Part shown: positions 46,868-58,800 of the stretch, one piece after another
Numbering within the stretch: the first letter of the stretch is position 1
How the letters are laid out: each line of letters begins with the position of its first letter
DNA from: Sternotherus odoratus
Taxonomy: Eukaryota; Chordata; Testudines; Kinosternidae
Direction of reading: 5' to 3'
Length of the DNA: 64,000 bases
NCBI GenBank assembly: GCA_032164245.1
Contig: JAVMKO010000003.1
Coordinates: forward strand, 69,448,390 to 69,512,389
The notes under the pieces: model-generated
What the model was told of the DNA's origin: nothing
What the model saw: the letters and a program-made list of their open reading frames with translations, nothing else
Databases searched by the model: none
Position numbers and translations under genes: made by a program

Positions 46868-47515
46868 TCTGAAGTTGTAGTGGATTGATAATGAAATATG
46901 AGTCAACAGCATGATGCAGTTACAATTAAGCTAATATCATTCTGGGATGTATTAATAGGAGTGATGTGTGTAAAATATGGGAGGTAATTGTTCCACTTTA
47001 CTTGGCACTGATAAGGCCTCATCTGGAGTATTGTGTCCAATTCTTGGCGTCAAACACTAAGAAAGATGTGGACAATTTGGAACAAGTCCAGACGAGAGCA
47101 ACAAAAATGAGAAAACGTTTATAAAACCTGAAATATAAGGAAAAGTTTACCAAACTTGGCATGTTTAGTTTTGAGAAAAGACATCTAAGGTGGTACCTGA
47201 TAACAGTCTTCAACTAAGTTAAGGGATGTTATAAGGAGGATTGTGGTCAATTGTTTTCAGTGTTGGTAGGACAAAAAGTAATGGGCTTAATTTGCAGCAA
47301 GGAAGATTTAAGTAAGATATTAGGAAAAACTTTCTAACTATAAAGGAAGAGAAGTTCTGAAATAGATTCCTAAGGCAGGTTGTGGAATTCCCATCACAGG
47401 AAGTTTTTAAGAACAGTTTCGCAAACACCTGTCAGGGGTGGTCTAGGATGGTTTACTTGGTCCTGCCTTCAATGTCCCTTCCAGCCCTACATTTCAATGA
47501 TCATTTTCAGATACT
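46868..47515 (+). mobile_element. CR1 LINE, ORF2 3' part and UTR
   Basis: On the + strand: GAGTCAACAGCATGATGCAGTT, CATCTGGAGTATTGTGTCCAATTC (in parts), CTAACTATAAAGGAAGAG, GGTTGTGGAATTCCCATCAC, and the 3' UTR GGTCTAGGATGGTTTACTTGG, CCTGCCTTCAATGTCCC. Same region of the protein as 52864-53400 but on the other strand. Many stops and indels. Confidence 0.85.
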
Positions 47516-47663
47516 CATCAATTAGCGATTTACTCACATACCTGGACATAAAGCCACCACCTCATAGAGTTGTTATAACTGTACAGAGTCCCTTGAGATC
47601 CTGGGTTTAAAGGTGCTAATGATTAATGTACAAAAGTGGTTAATATACAAATTCAGAAATAGT

Positions 47664-48832
47664 TACTCCTGAAGAAATTTTGTACCAAAAAATTAAAAAT
47701 GTGCACACGATATTGTAAAATTCTGCATAATTCTATATATTTTATTCATCAAAATAACACAATATAATGAAAATAGTTTCAATTATTTTGGTAATTTATT
47801 TCAAAATACCTGTCAGCAACTATGTCTAACAATACGGGCAACAAAAAAGATTCCCCCAGGAACAGAGAGTTAAAGGAACCCTTATGACAACCCAGCCCTT
47901 GTTTCTCTGTTATGCTTTTGTTGGACACCTCAGTCTGGGTGTGTCACACATGCCAGCTGGGCACATCCTGGGGAAAAACTCTGCTCTTCCAGTCTCAGTC
48001 ATCCATACCCCTTCCTCCTCAGAGCTTAGCTGCAGGGCGCCCCCCCCCCCCTCTCCCCAGTCCAGACACAGGGCCATCCCTAACTATTCTGGGGCCCTAT
48101 GCAGTCCTCCCATCCGGGAGAGAAGGCCTCTTCAGGGGGGAATGGCTTGAGAGACAGGGGGGAACCTTCCCCCAGCACTCACTGGTGGCGCAGGTGGGGC
48201 CAGGTTGCTGCACTTCCTGCCGCTGGTGAGTACAGGCCCAACCCTTCTGCAGAGTCCTCAGAGGAGTGGGGTTGGGCCTGGGGCGGAGCAGGGCTGGGAA
48301 GAGGCAGGACTGAGGCAGGGCAGGGGCTGGAGCAGCACACATCTGCGCAGGGCACCTGGAAATGTGGTGCCCTAAATTCCTTGGTGCCTATACAGCTGCA
48401 TACTTTGAGTATGGGTAGGGCCAGCCCTGCCCAGACACTCACATCCCCTATTCCCTAGAGCCCAACCACAGGGTACCCCCTAACCTAGACACCCACACCC
48501 CCCTACTCCCAGAGCCCAAACATCCAGAGAGGAAAACAGCCAGAGGCTGGGTTGTGGGCTTGTATGGAGTTTTCTGGAGACCACTCCTTCTTTCAGGGCA
48601 TGCCGGGAACTGCAGCTGCCTGGAACCCTCCAGCTCCTTCTCGCTTTCCCCCTTTTGTAGGCAGTGTTCCATATATTCCAGTTGGCGAGCCAGGTCCTGC
48701 TGGGTATGGCAGCAGCTCTTCAGCCAGCAGCTCTCCAGCATCAATTCTGTGGAGAAAAATGGAGTTATGCACAGAACATTAATTCTGTGCAAATTCTGCA
48801 TTGCACAGTGGCATTGAATTCCCCCAGGAGTA
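47664..48832. mobile_element. hAT-like DNA element with nested hAT MITE
   Basis: Ends TACTCCTGAAGAAATT and GAATTCCCCCAGGAGTA are inverted repeats; subterminal AATTCTGCA.AA/ TTCTGCATTGCACAGTGG blocks occur at both sides. The flanks GAAATAGT (47656-47663) and GCGATAGT (48833-48840) match at 6 of 8. The interior is GC-rich with direct repeats of CCCTAGAGCCCAACCAC / CCCAGAGCCCAAACATC and CCAGACAC.CACA. A second element is inserted at 48069-48429. Confidence 0.78.
48069..48429. mobile_element. hAT MITE, 361 bp, nested
   Basis: Ends CAGGGCCATCCCTAAC and GGTAGGGCCAGCCCTG are inverted repeats. The flanks TCCAGACA (48061-48068) and CCCAGACA (48430-48437) match at 7 of 8, so the insertion into the older element is clear. 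Non-coding. Confidence 0.87.
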
Positions 48833-48970
48833 GCGATAGTGTCAAATTTGAATTATTTTGTACCCAAAGACTTTGAAATGCAAAGTCTAGATATTCATGC
48901 TGTTTATCTGGAGTTATAGTAGATCTTAATTTCAGAACACACATTCTTTAGAGAACACATGTTCTCGCTA

Positions 48971-49278
48971 CAGTTTTGCCAATTTTCCTCAATTTTTATT
49001 GCGCATCTCACCAATTTGAATTTTTCTTGAAGATCCATTTCAGGAGCCAAGTGATTATCTGAGACCCTCAGCTTTCATTTGACAATAATAGTACATTTCT
49101 AGTCCTCTTTATTGCTAAGAAGAACTTGAAAAATATCCCCAGTGCACTCTAAAGGCTTAAAACCCAGAAGGCAATTTAAAAGAATGTATTTTTTTGTTTG
49201 AATATCATGATTTTAAGGCAAATTATGATTTTTGAGGCCTGACTCATGGTTTTTGAATCTGTGGTATTGGCAATACTA
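48971..49278 (+). mobile_element. 'TTGCCAAC' DNA element copy 3
   Basis: Starts CAGTTTTGCCAATTTTCC and ends GTATTGGCAATACTA. Shared inner blocks: CTGAGACCCTCAGCTTTCA, TTTCTAGTCCTC, GCTTAAAACCCAGAAGGCAA, ATATCATGATTTTAAGGC, GAGGCCTGACTCATGGTTTT. It is the most complete of the four copies and best shows the roughly 300-bp length. Confidence 0.75.
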
Positions 49279-50777
49279 CCTTCACAACATGCACATAGTG
49301 CCAGAATGTCCCTGCAGATTGTGCAATAAAGAGGGCACAAAAAGTCCTTCCCATCTTGAGCTCTTTATGCAGAGTCCAGCCACCATTGCAATCCAAGCAT
49401 TCTTCTGAGGTGAGGGACTGTTCCTGACTTGAAGCACAAGTAACCCCTAAAATAGTGGAGGATAGAGACAAGGCTACAGTTCTAGGCCAAAATAGGGCTG
49501 TAACAAATAAACATAGTGGAACTCACAGTGTATGTACTGTACCATAGTCTTTTGAGCCCCTTGCCCCCTTCCCTTCAGAATGAAATAAGGCTCAACTTGT
49601 AGCAGAATGTACTGCTTTTCCTAGTTGTTTCATTGCCTACCTCCTAGAGAAGGATTAACTTTCATTCACAAGTAAAAGAAACAACAAAACTATTCTCTCG
49701 CTGCATATTATTCACTCTCATCATTTCAGCTGCTACTTATCACCTTTCATTGACATTTGGGTCATATCTGTACCATGATCCTCTGGCAGTGTGTTGTTTA
49801 GGATGTAATGCTCACATACGAACTAGTTCAGGCTGCTGATGGTTAATAGAATCATTTAAATAAAATCTGGTTTGAGCTTCCCACTTAGTTACAGAAAATC
49901 ATATGGATTTGAAAAATTGAATATATTTTACAACCAAGTATTTGAGAATCACTCTCCTTTACTTACCTTCCAAGACCTGAGTATAGGGCAATATGTCCCC
50001 TTGGAATATATTTCCACCATTACTTGTGGAGACATCAGTTACTAGGTAAGTGCTGAAGTTTGGTTCTAATATGCCTCTCAGTATCATTAGATAGGGTAGC
50101 AAAGTAGTGCTGCTCTGAACTAGTGTAAATGTAATGTTTGCAGTAATTGTGAATATGATGGGCCTATGATTGGCCTTTACATAGCTACAGACATTTGGTG
50201 TGCTCCTGGTGGCAGACATCAAACCAAACAGGACAGGGAGGGATGTGGAGGAGGCAAAGCCATGGTCTCTGCTCTCACTTCACACCTATGTGCTCTGCAG
50301 GTTGGGGACATGGTGCCAGTGCACCTCCTGAAGCACAATCCTCCTCTGAACGTGCCTGAGGCAGTACAGATCTGTAGCATCTTTAATCCGGGTCCACGGC
50401 TAAATGCCACATCTAGGCCCTCTATTTCCAATAAGAGTTTGAAAGAGTGATGATAAACTAAAAGGGCTCCAGCTTCAGTTCTTTAGCTCTGGATATCTAA
50501 ATTACTTTACACATGAATGCATGAGACAGTCCTTTCTGTGCAACTGGGGGGAAGGGTGCGGGGAATACAGCTTGAACTGAGAAAGAGAATTTGAAAGAGG
50601 ACTTTTCAACAGCCAGTCAGAATCACCACTAAGTATCCCTTTATCTGCATGCATGGGATCTAATTCATCGTGGTCTTGCACTTCATGTAGTCACTTGCAC
50701 CAGCAGAATGTGGATGTAAAACACTACCATTCTAATATGGTAGCATTTCACACCTGGTGTGCACTCATTTTTGATTT
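49279..50777. other. unclassified DNA
   Basis: No gene or element supported. Confidence 0.4.
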
Positions 50778-50785
50778 GTGTAAAT

Positions 50786-51316
50786 CAGGGGTGGGCAAAC
50801 ATTTTGGCCCGAGGGCCACACTGGGGTCCAAAATTGTGCGGAGGGCCAAATAGGGAAGGCCCCTCCCCCTATCCGACTCCCACTCACTTCCCACCCCCCT
50901 TCAGAACCCCTGAACCATCCAATCCCCCCTTCCTTGTCCCCTGATTGCCCCCTCTGGAGACCTCCCACTCTAACTGCCCCCCAGAATCCCACCCCCCTGC
51001 TCTCTGTTCCCTGACTGTCCCCTCCTGAGACCCCCACACACTAACCACCCCTCCCCCAGGACCCCACCACCTAAGGCCCCCCCTCCCCTCCAGCTTGCTT
51101 ACTTGCTCAGCCGGACGCAGGGCCCTGTGGCTCGCCGTGCTCAGACCAGCCCCTGGCTTGGGAATGCAGGGCCCCGTGGCTTACCATGCTCGGCCCGGCA
51201 CCCCAAGCGGGGAGCATGGGACCACTAGCTCCACACCCCCAGCCTGAGATCGCCGGCTGCATAAAAATGGCCGGTGGGCCACATGTGGCCCGCGGGCCGT
51301 AGTTTGCCTATCCCTG
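50786..51316. mobile_element. hAT MITE, 531 bp, exact 8-bp target duplication
   Basis: Ends CAGGGGTGGGCAAACATTTTGGCCC and the complement of GGGCCGTAGTTTGCCTATCCCTG. Identical GTGTAAAT at 50778-50785 and 51317-51324. The interior is a GC-rich, C-heavy stretch with repeated CCCC..GACTC/CCTGA.TGCCCCC phrases. Recent enough to keep a perfect duplication. Confidence 0.94.
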
Positions 51317-51324
51317 GTGTAAAT

Positions 51325-52479
51325 ACACAGATAGAGAGGATTTAAGTCTTAAACAGCAGTAAAATTCAATTGGATGGAGATCAGGACAACATTAAACTTA
51401 CTTATCTTCCAACATACTTGTGGACAGGAATGTTCTGTACTCAAGCACATCATCAGTGTTTTTCCAATAAATAAAAAAAAAAGAAATAATTTGAGGTTAA
51501 ATGCTGTCAAGTTCCTTGCTGTCTTTCTGAGGGTTATTTGTTTCACCAAGGCTGAAGTGTCCACAGTATTTAGCAATTAATACCCCAACAGTATTACTGA
51601 TATTCCAGTTCTCTCCCGGAATATACAAGACAACAATTTTAAATAAAGACAAAGCATAGGGTAGTGCATATCCTCCACTGCAGGTACCACGTGAGTATCA
51701 ATATCAAAGAACATGAGTCATAACCTGGCCCCCGCTGTGGCTGCTTTGCACTAGTCCAGGAGCACAAGGCAACCACAAAATCAGCTGAATCAGATAGCTA
51801 AGGATTCCTCTAGTCTAGACCAGTGTAAGGCCGGCCAAAACCCATGTCACTTCCTCCAGGATCCTTGGTTTGTGTGTGTAATGTCAGCAAGATTGCCCTC
51901 GAGTTCTTACAGTCCTAGGCTGCTGGGACGGTCCCCTTTCAGTTGTTGCACCTGGGCACAAGTTAAGCATGGAACTACAGCTGAGTCCCAGCCTGCTTTA
52001 GGATTGGGGGAGAAGGTATAAAAATGGTATACATCCCACTTTGCCCCCACCACCTCAGGTCCTGAGTAGAGCTGGGATTGACTGGATGAGCCACCCCCCA
52101 GGAAGTGAATATAATGCTCAAACTCATGCTTCAAACTTTTAAGGTGGTGAATGATATTTTTCAGAGAGATCTGTGGGTTTCTTCAGTGAGCATGGTTTAC
52201 TGTGAAATATTTTAACAAATGATTCAGTTAGTTGTGTCACTCACATGTAATTAATAGTTTTACTCCAGGGGTGCATATCTGCAGCAGTGTGAGTGTGAGG
52301 TTCTTAGCTCTCTTTCAAGTCACCCAGCATTCTTGTCCCTATGACTTCATACAGCCTTAGCGCAGAAGAAAATGTTGGAAGACCCTGAAGATAGAACAGA
52401 AGCTGTTAATTCCCTAAATAATGTTCTCTTCTCATGGTGATCAAACATACATGTAACATACATATGAAAATTTCACATA
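51325..52479. other. unclassified DNA
   Basis: No gene or repeat recognised. Confidence 0.4.
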
Positions 52480-52863
52480 AATAACATGTATTATTGGACT
52501 CTGCACCTCCTTCCCCCAGCATGCCAGGTCCCAGCTCCTCTGCTTACATCCTGGAGCTTCCCTCCTCCAAACAGCTGTTTTGCAGCACTTAGCGCTTTCC
52601 AGAAGGGAGTGGGAAGGAGCGGGAAGCTGTGCGCCAAGGGCAGGAGGTGGAGAAGAGGCAGGGCAGGGGCAGAAATTTGGGGAAGAGGAGCTTGGGGGTG
52701 GGGAAGAGGTGGAAAGAGGCAGGGAAGGGGCAAAGCCTCATGGAAGGGGTGGATGAGGGGAGTGGCTGGGGGCAGTGAGAGGAGGGGTGTCAGTGTTGTG
52801 GCCCTCGGCCCAATGTGCTAGTACTCATGTGCCCCTCCTAGTGATTCGAGTTCGAGATTCCTG
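52480..52863. mobile_element. hAT-like MITE, right part
   Basis: The right end GATTCGAGTTCGAGATTCCTG is the complement of a CAGG.ATCTC.AACTC hAT terminus, preceded by the usual GTGGCCCTCGGCCCAATGTG block and a GA-rich centre. The left end is missing or unrecognisable. It abuts the CR1 copy directly and probably removed or replaced its last 50 bases. Confidence 0.6.
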
Positions 52864-53812
52864 ATCTAGACCATCCCTGACAGGTGTTTGTCTAACTGGT
52901 TCTTACAAATCTCCAATGATGGAGATTCTATAACCTCCCTGAGCAATTTATTCCAGTTCTTAACCACTCTGACAGTGGTTGGACAGTGACCAACCTCAAT
53001 TGACTTGGCTGCAATTTAAGCCCATTGCTTCTTGTCCTAGCTTCAAAATTTAAAGAGAGATATTTTTTTTTCACTCCTTCTTGTGACAACTCTTTTTGTA
53101 CTTGAAAAATATTATTATGTCCCCTCTCAGTCTTCTCTTCTCCAGACTAAACAAACTTAGTTTTTTCAGTCTTCCCTCAGAGGTCATATTTTCTCACACT
53201 TTAATCATTTTTGTTGCTCTTCTCTGGACTTTCTCTAATTTGTCCACATCTTTCCTAAAATGTGGAGTCCTGAACAGGACACAATATTCTAGTTGAGACC
53301 TAATCAGCATAGAAAAGAGTGGAAGAATTAATTCTTATGTCTTGCTTACAACACTTCTGCTAAAACATCCCATAATTCTGTTTGCTTTTTTGCAACAGTG
53401 TTGCACTGTTGACTCATTTAGCCTCTGACCCACTATGACTCCCAGATCTCTTTCTGGAGTACTCCTTCTTAGGCAATCATTTCCCATTTTGTAGGTGTGC
53501 AACTTATTGTTCACTGCTAAAGTGGAGTAGTTTGCATTTGTCCTTATTGTATTTACTTCAGACCATTTCTCCAGTTTGTCCAGATCATTTTTAATTTTAG
53601 TCATATCCTCCAAAGCACTTGCAGCCCCTCCCAGCTTGGTATTGTCCACAAAGTTTATAAGCATATGTAATTATCTAAATCACTGATGAATATATTGAAC
53701 AGAACTGGACCCAGAACTGATCCCTGAGGGATCCCATTCGATATGTCCTTCCAGCGTGACAGTGAACCACTGATAACTACTCTCTGGGAACAGTTTTCCA
53801 ACCAGTTATGCA
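52864..53812 (-). mobile_element. CR1 LINE, ORF2 and 3' UTR fragment
   Basis: About 950 bp on the - strand covering the reverse transcriptase C-terminal half and most of the 3' UTR. The terminal 50 bp or so of the UTR (the ATTCTATG end) is absent, where a hAT-like sequence abuts. The 5' side stops at about 53812, upstream of the conserved HNWL segment. Confidence 0.93.
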
Positions 53813-53820
53813 CATGGACG
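53335..53820 (-). pseudogene. CR1 ORF2 reverse transcriptase remnant
   Basis: On the - strand: VHNWLENCSQRVVISGS, GIPQGSVLGPVLFNIFISDL (the conserved 'PQGS' box, 53735-53665), then VDNTKLGG where the catalytic 'ADDTKL' is expected, and SALEDMTKIKNDLDKLEKWS (53610-53550), followed by LRRSTPERDLGVIV and NRIMGCFSR. The catalytic pair Asp-Asp reads Val-Asp, and a stop or frameshift joins the two frames near 53655. Inactive; otherwise one of the best preserved LINE stretches here. Confidence 0.92.
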
Positions 53821-54047
53821 GCAGGTGTCATAGTCCAGGAGAGGCTGTGACTCCCCAAAGAACCTGGTGTGGTTCCGCCTATTCTCCACCCCCCCGGCAC
53901 CTTCCTGCAGTTTACTCATATATCTAATATTGTCAGTAGGCCCACTATGCCACCGGGCGGTGGGGAGCTACTACCCCTTTGGGACGGCCGTGGTCACACC
54001 TCCCCGTTACTGGGGAATTAGGGTCGAGAGGTGTGCCGTTCCTAGTC

Positions 54048-55360
54048 AGCAGCGCGCCCCTTAGGCAGGGGAGCGCCGGCCAAGAGTCAGCGGCGCGCCC
54101 CTCAGGCAGGGGAGGGCCGGCAAAGAGTCCGCGGCGCGCCCCTCAGGCAGGGGGGCGCCGGCAAAGAGTCCGCGGCGCGCCCCTCAGGCAGGGGAGCGCC
54201 GGCAAAGGGTCCGCGGCGCGCCCCTCAGGCAGGGGAGCGCCGGCAAAGGGTCCGCGGCGCGCCCCTCAGGCAGGGGAGCGCCGGCAAAGGGTCCGCGGCG
54301 CGCCCCTCAGGCAGGGGAGCGCCGGCAAAGGGTCCGCGGCGCGCCCCTCAGGCAGGGGAGCGCCGGCAAAGGGTCCGCGGCGCGCCCCTCAGGCAGGGGA
54401 GCGCCGGCAAAGGGTCCGCGGCGCGCCCCTCAGGCAGGGGAGCGCCGGCAAAGGGTCCGCGGCGCGCCCCTCAGGCAGGGGAGCGCCGGCAAAGGGTCCG
54501 CGGCGCGCCCCTCAGGCAGGGGAGCGCCGGCAAAGGGTCCGCGGCGCGCCCCTCAGGCAGGGGAGCGCCGGCAAAGGGTCCGCGGCGCGCCCCTCAGGCA
54601 GGGGAGCGCCGGCAAAGGGTCCGCGGCGCGCCCCTCAGGCAGGGGAGCGCCGGCAAAGGGTCCGCGGCGCGCCCCTCAGGCAGGGGAGCGCCGGCAAAGG
54701 GTCCGCGGCGCGCCCCTCAGGCAGGGGAGCGCCGGCAAAGGGTCCGCGGCGCGCCCCTCAGGCAGGGGAGCGCCGGCAAAGGGTCCGCGGCGCGCCCCTC
54801 AGGCAGGGGAGCGCCGGCAAAGAGTCCGCGGCGCGCCCCTCAGGCAGGGGAGCGCCGGCAAAGAGTCCGCGGCGCGCCCCTCAGGCAGGGGAGCGCCGGC
54901 AAAGAGTCCGCGGCGCGCCCCTCAGGCAGGGGAGCGCCGGCAAAGAGTCCGCGGCGCGCCCCTCAGGCAGGGGAGGGCCGGCAAAGAGTCCGCGGCGCGC
55001 CCCTCAGGCAGGGGAGCGCCGGCAAAGGGTCCGCGGCGTGCCCCTCAGGCAGGGGAGCGCCGCCAAAGGGTCCGCGGCGCGCCCCTCAGGCAGGGGAGCG
55101 CCGGCAAAGAGTCCGCGGCACGCCCCTCAGGCAGGGGAGCGCCGGCAAAGAGTCCGCGGTGTGCCCCTCAGGCAGGGGAGCGCCGGCAAAGGGTCCGCGG
55201 TGCGCCCCTCAGGCAGGGGAGCGCCGGCAAAGAGTCCGCAGCACACCCCTCAGGCAGGGGAGCGCCGGCAAAAGGGTCAGGGGCGCACCCCTCAGGCCGG
55301 GGAGCGCCGGCAAGAGTCCACGGCGGGCCCCTCAGGCAGGGGAGCGCCATCAAGAGTCTG
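54048..55360. repeat. 41-bp CpG-rich minisatellite, 32 units
   Basis: The unit is GGCGCGCCCCTCAGGCAGGG then GAGCGCCGGCAAAGGGTCCGC. Counting the AGGCAGGG anchor gives 32 units from 54063 to 55334. About 15 units in a row (54204-54781) look identical; flanking units carry AAAGAGTCC instead of AAAGGGTCC, and the last five or six units are the most diverged. Since 41 is not divisible by 3 and the + strand unit has no stop in any frame, a 547-codon frame (53979-55622) runs through it as a 41-residue repeat; the - strand has a TGA in one frame. I regard this as a by-product, not a gene. Each typical unit has CpG-containing 8- and 6-base palindromes (GGCGCGCC, CCGCGG, GCCGGC). Confidence 0.95.
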
Positions 55361-55734
55361 GGGGTGTACTTCGCAGGCGAGGGGGGCACCAGCAGGACTC
55401 AGGGTCATTGGCCGTGGAGAGCTCTGGATCCCCTTCAGCATCTGCCTCCGTCAGCCACGGGGTGCTGCTGGGCTCGGGCGGTCCCCCAGGGTACTCTGCT
55501 CTTGGCAGTTCCAGTTCTCCCTCGGCTTTGGCCTCTGGCAGGTCTGGGTCCCCGCTGAGCTCCAGCAGTTCCTCGGGGTACTCTGCTGCAGGCTGATCAG
55601 GAAACCCCAGTCCTTCCTGTAGAGGAGGGTTTCCGGGGTCCAGGGTCTTCCCTGGCTCGTCAGCAAGGGGTGGAGGGAGCGGCCTGCGTCTGCTTCCCTC
55701 CCTTGTGCTGCCCTCACTGAGCTAGGGGCCCTGC

Positions 55735-55744
55735 CCTTTATACT
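55735..55744 (-). promoter_or_regulatory. TATA box of the minisatellite-bearing LTR
   Basis: TATAAAGGGC on the - strand, preceded by a GC-box-like GGGGCGGAAC and an Ets-like AGGAAG. Position relative to the LTR end (about 125 bases) fits a U3 promoter. Confidence 0.5.
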
Positions 55745-55869
55745 TCCTGTTCCGCCCCTCCTCTTCCTGGGGGCAGGGCCAGCTTGGTCTGGGCCTGCCC
55801 ACTCTGGCTGAGAGAGTGTTTCTTTACCCTCCAGCTCGGAGGGAAGCCACAGTGCCTCCCTACAAACAT

Positions 55870-58800
55870 ATATTAAAATATATATATCCTATATTAATAG
55901 GTATGAAACATATGTTCTCCACCCAGGGATAAACTATTGAAAAAAGTTACATCAATTTACAAATGATTCAAGCAATATTTTTTATTTCCAGTCTGACCAA
56001 GTTTCTGACTCTCATCGACATAAAGCTTATAGCAAAGGTGGATTTAGGCAGTGTCTTTAATTAATCAAAGTGTTAATATATGCAATGATAGTTTTTCAGG
56101 TGACACTTCAAAAAGGAACTTGAACTTTCTTTTGTTCACCTTCATTTTCTCTGGCTCATGTGTTGAATTAACAGCAGAGACTGACATCTTTCATTTATCC
56201 ATAGAACAAGTAAAGAATGGCTAGCGACAATGAAAACTTCTTTATAACATGCCTCTAATATTCATCAATGCTGATCTGAAGACACCAGAGTCTCTCTGTC
56301 CATTACTTCCTTGATGTCTCTGCTTAGACTTCAAACAAAAATAATATCAATATTGATTGTGCATTTCTGTGTTGTGAACATTTGTCCACTCAGAACTTAA
56401 CTGAGTTCAGCAACTCATTTTCACACAGGCCAAAATAGCACATCATTCTGTATTCATTATTCTCCTGTTTAAAAGGTTTCAATCATTCCATCAATGAGTT
56501 AAAACAATACTACATAATTTACTGATAGGTAATCAATTCACACACTAAATACTGAATTGTATTCAGTACTGAGTTGTACTGAAATACAATTAATCTAAGT
56601 AATAGTTCTCAAACAACCCATAAAGTAAAATTTGTTCATGTAAAACTGTTTCTCAAATACTGTTATAGAACAAATACATTCTCAGAAATCAAGACTGAAT
56701 TGTGGACTCCTGAAAGGAATAAAAGCTAAATTCGCAATGGATATTATTCGCTATGAATAATTCAACAAATTCTTTTCACAGGACACTTCTCCTAGCTGGT
56801 TTTTGTATGAGTTCTTCAAAGAATTTGGGTGTGAATTGACTCAATGCAATGTTGATCTGGATCCTAGAAGAATTTGCTGTTCTCCATAAAGCAGTGACAT
56901 TTGAGAAATGTATTTTTGTACTCTTTTCTCTTGACAATGCCCTGAGAATGTTTCTTTGAAAATTAGGACATTTTATTGAGCTTAGATGCAGCAGGAAGAT
57001 TTTCATGTTGGTTTGCATTACTAGAAAAACTCATGCTGAATCACAGGGTTCCTGATATTCCACTCACATGCTGTATCACCATGAATCACTGAAATCTTTC
57101 ACTTTTGTTTCTAACAGCAAATGTGGGCACTTTAAGGCCAATGAAAAATGTGCACGTGAGGAAAATCCAACAATAGCATTTTCCTATTTTCTTTTCTGTT
57201 CCCTCCCCCCTCATTAAAACCTCTCACCGAGAAAAGGAAATATATTTTTTTCTTGGCGTCAAATTTGGATAAGCCAGAGTTATGCTGGAGCTAACTGCTA
57301 GCAGCTGAGTTCCAGAGTGATGTATAAACAGAGTTCAAAGCCAGAAATAAATTTACAAATGCATTGTTAACATAGTTGCTTTTACCACCGCTGTATTTTA
57401 TGTATTAATCTGAGCACTGGCGCTCTTTCCTGCAGCTGTGGCCCCTGTTTTAAACAACTAACTAAAATAGTAAGAATAATTTCTGAAACCACTAATGGAG
57501 CTTTATGGAGACAGCATGGATTAGGATTGCAGGCTTGGCATTACTTCATACATCTTCCTTTATTTGTATTCACCTCACTCTTGCAGGCATTTGCAACTTT
57601 TGCTATTTTGTCAAAATAACTGTTTTTGCCATGTATTACCAATGGTGCTTCCCAGAAGCCCTGGCTAGACAGTACATTAGCCATAGTGGGAAGAGTATGT
57701 CATGGGCTGACATGCAAACTAGCCAGGTTTAATACAGTGCCAAACATCACTATCCCTTAATCTGGATAAATATACTTTATTTTCATGTGAAAACCAAAGA
57801 TGAGAGATAATAATGACTTAGTCTGAAACTGTCTGGAAGTTTGGTTCAGTTCCAAGAAGCACCCAAATGGTGGATACTTATCCAAAATCTATCTGAACTG
57901 GATCTATCAATGTGTAAATTTGGACTGCAGAGATGCACTGATCTTTACAACTCCCTTGCTTTTTCATGTGTAAGTATCATTGCTATTCCAAATATGCTGA
58001 TTAAACCTTCATACCCAGCATCTCACATTTTTTCTTGTACACAGTATATATGAAGAAAATTCTGTAGTAGATATTCTATACTATTTCCTGCCGTAAGCAA
58101 TGAATTCCACTGAATAGTATTCATGTAGTTAACACAAACAAACCAAACAACTTGCGTTCCATGGGAGAGGTGGGATTTTAAAGTTCCAGAGAGAGAGAAA
58201 GAGAATATTTGTGTCTGTTCATGGGGGCATCAGTTGAGAATGGAAATAGGGAACAATATTTTTCCTTTTAATTGGAGAAGCCTCGTTTTCCGGAATTACA
58301 CTGGGGTAAATCAAAACTCATTCTACTGAGGTTCAAGGAGTTACATCAATGTAGCACACTTAAAAATGAGAGGAGAATCAAGTACCGTAGTGCATTCTCA
58401 AGAAATTCATTTTTGGATAACTACACTGATGTCTAAATTAGGCCAGGTTTAAGATAAATTAGGCCAGATGCTCTTGGGAGGTAGTCATTGCTCCATGGTC
58501 ATTTCACTGAGATGAAGGCACCTGGCACTTGAACTACCATTACACTCCTACCCAAAGCACAACCTTATCATTTCAGCCTGGAGCTATGGAGGCTTGAAGT
58601 AGTGCAAATATATGGGTCTCCCATGATACTGTGATCCACTGGCCCAGTAAATACTTCTTTTTCGAAATAATGGATTTGTTTTTTAATCAAGTGGAATTCT
58701 CTAGAAGTGGAAGGGAATGTTTTTTAATTAATATGGATCAAAAACTGCCTGAAGGATTGGCTTTGTGGACATTAATGTAAATTCTCCTTCTGGATCCACA

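Larger units (their letters stand above)
53931..55864 (-). mobile_element. probable solo LTR expanded by an internal minisatellite
   Basis: The segment begins TGTCAGTAGG and ends CCTCCCTACA (complement TGTAGGGAGG), and 4 of 5 flanking bases match (AATAT at 53926-53930, AACAT at 55865-55869). On the - strand a GC-rich upstream part (GAGGGGCGGAACAGGAAG) precedes TATAAAGGGC at 55735-55744, so a promoter reading leftward is plausible with a start near 55705. The 41-bp tandem array (54048-55360) would then lie in the transcribed part. Without the array the element would be about 620 bp, like family B. LTR identity is an inference from ends and promoter layout. Confidence 0.6.

Noticed and set aside
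48099..48801. Frames of 117-119 codons on both strands
   Set aside because: They belong to the nested hAT elements at 47664-48832 and carry no recognised domain.
54048..55360. CRISPR-like array
   Set aside because: Units are contiguous without unique spacers and the host is a vertebrate; it is a minisatellite.
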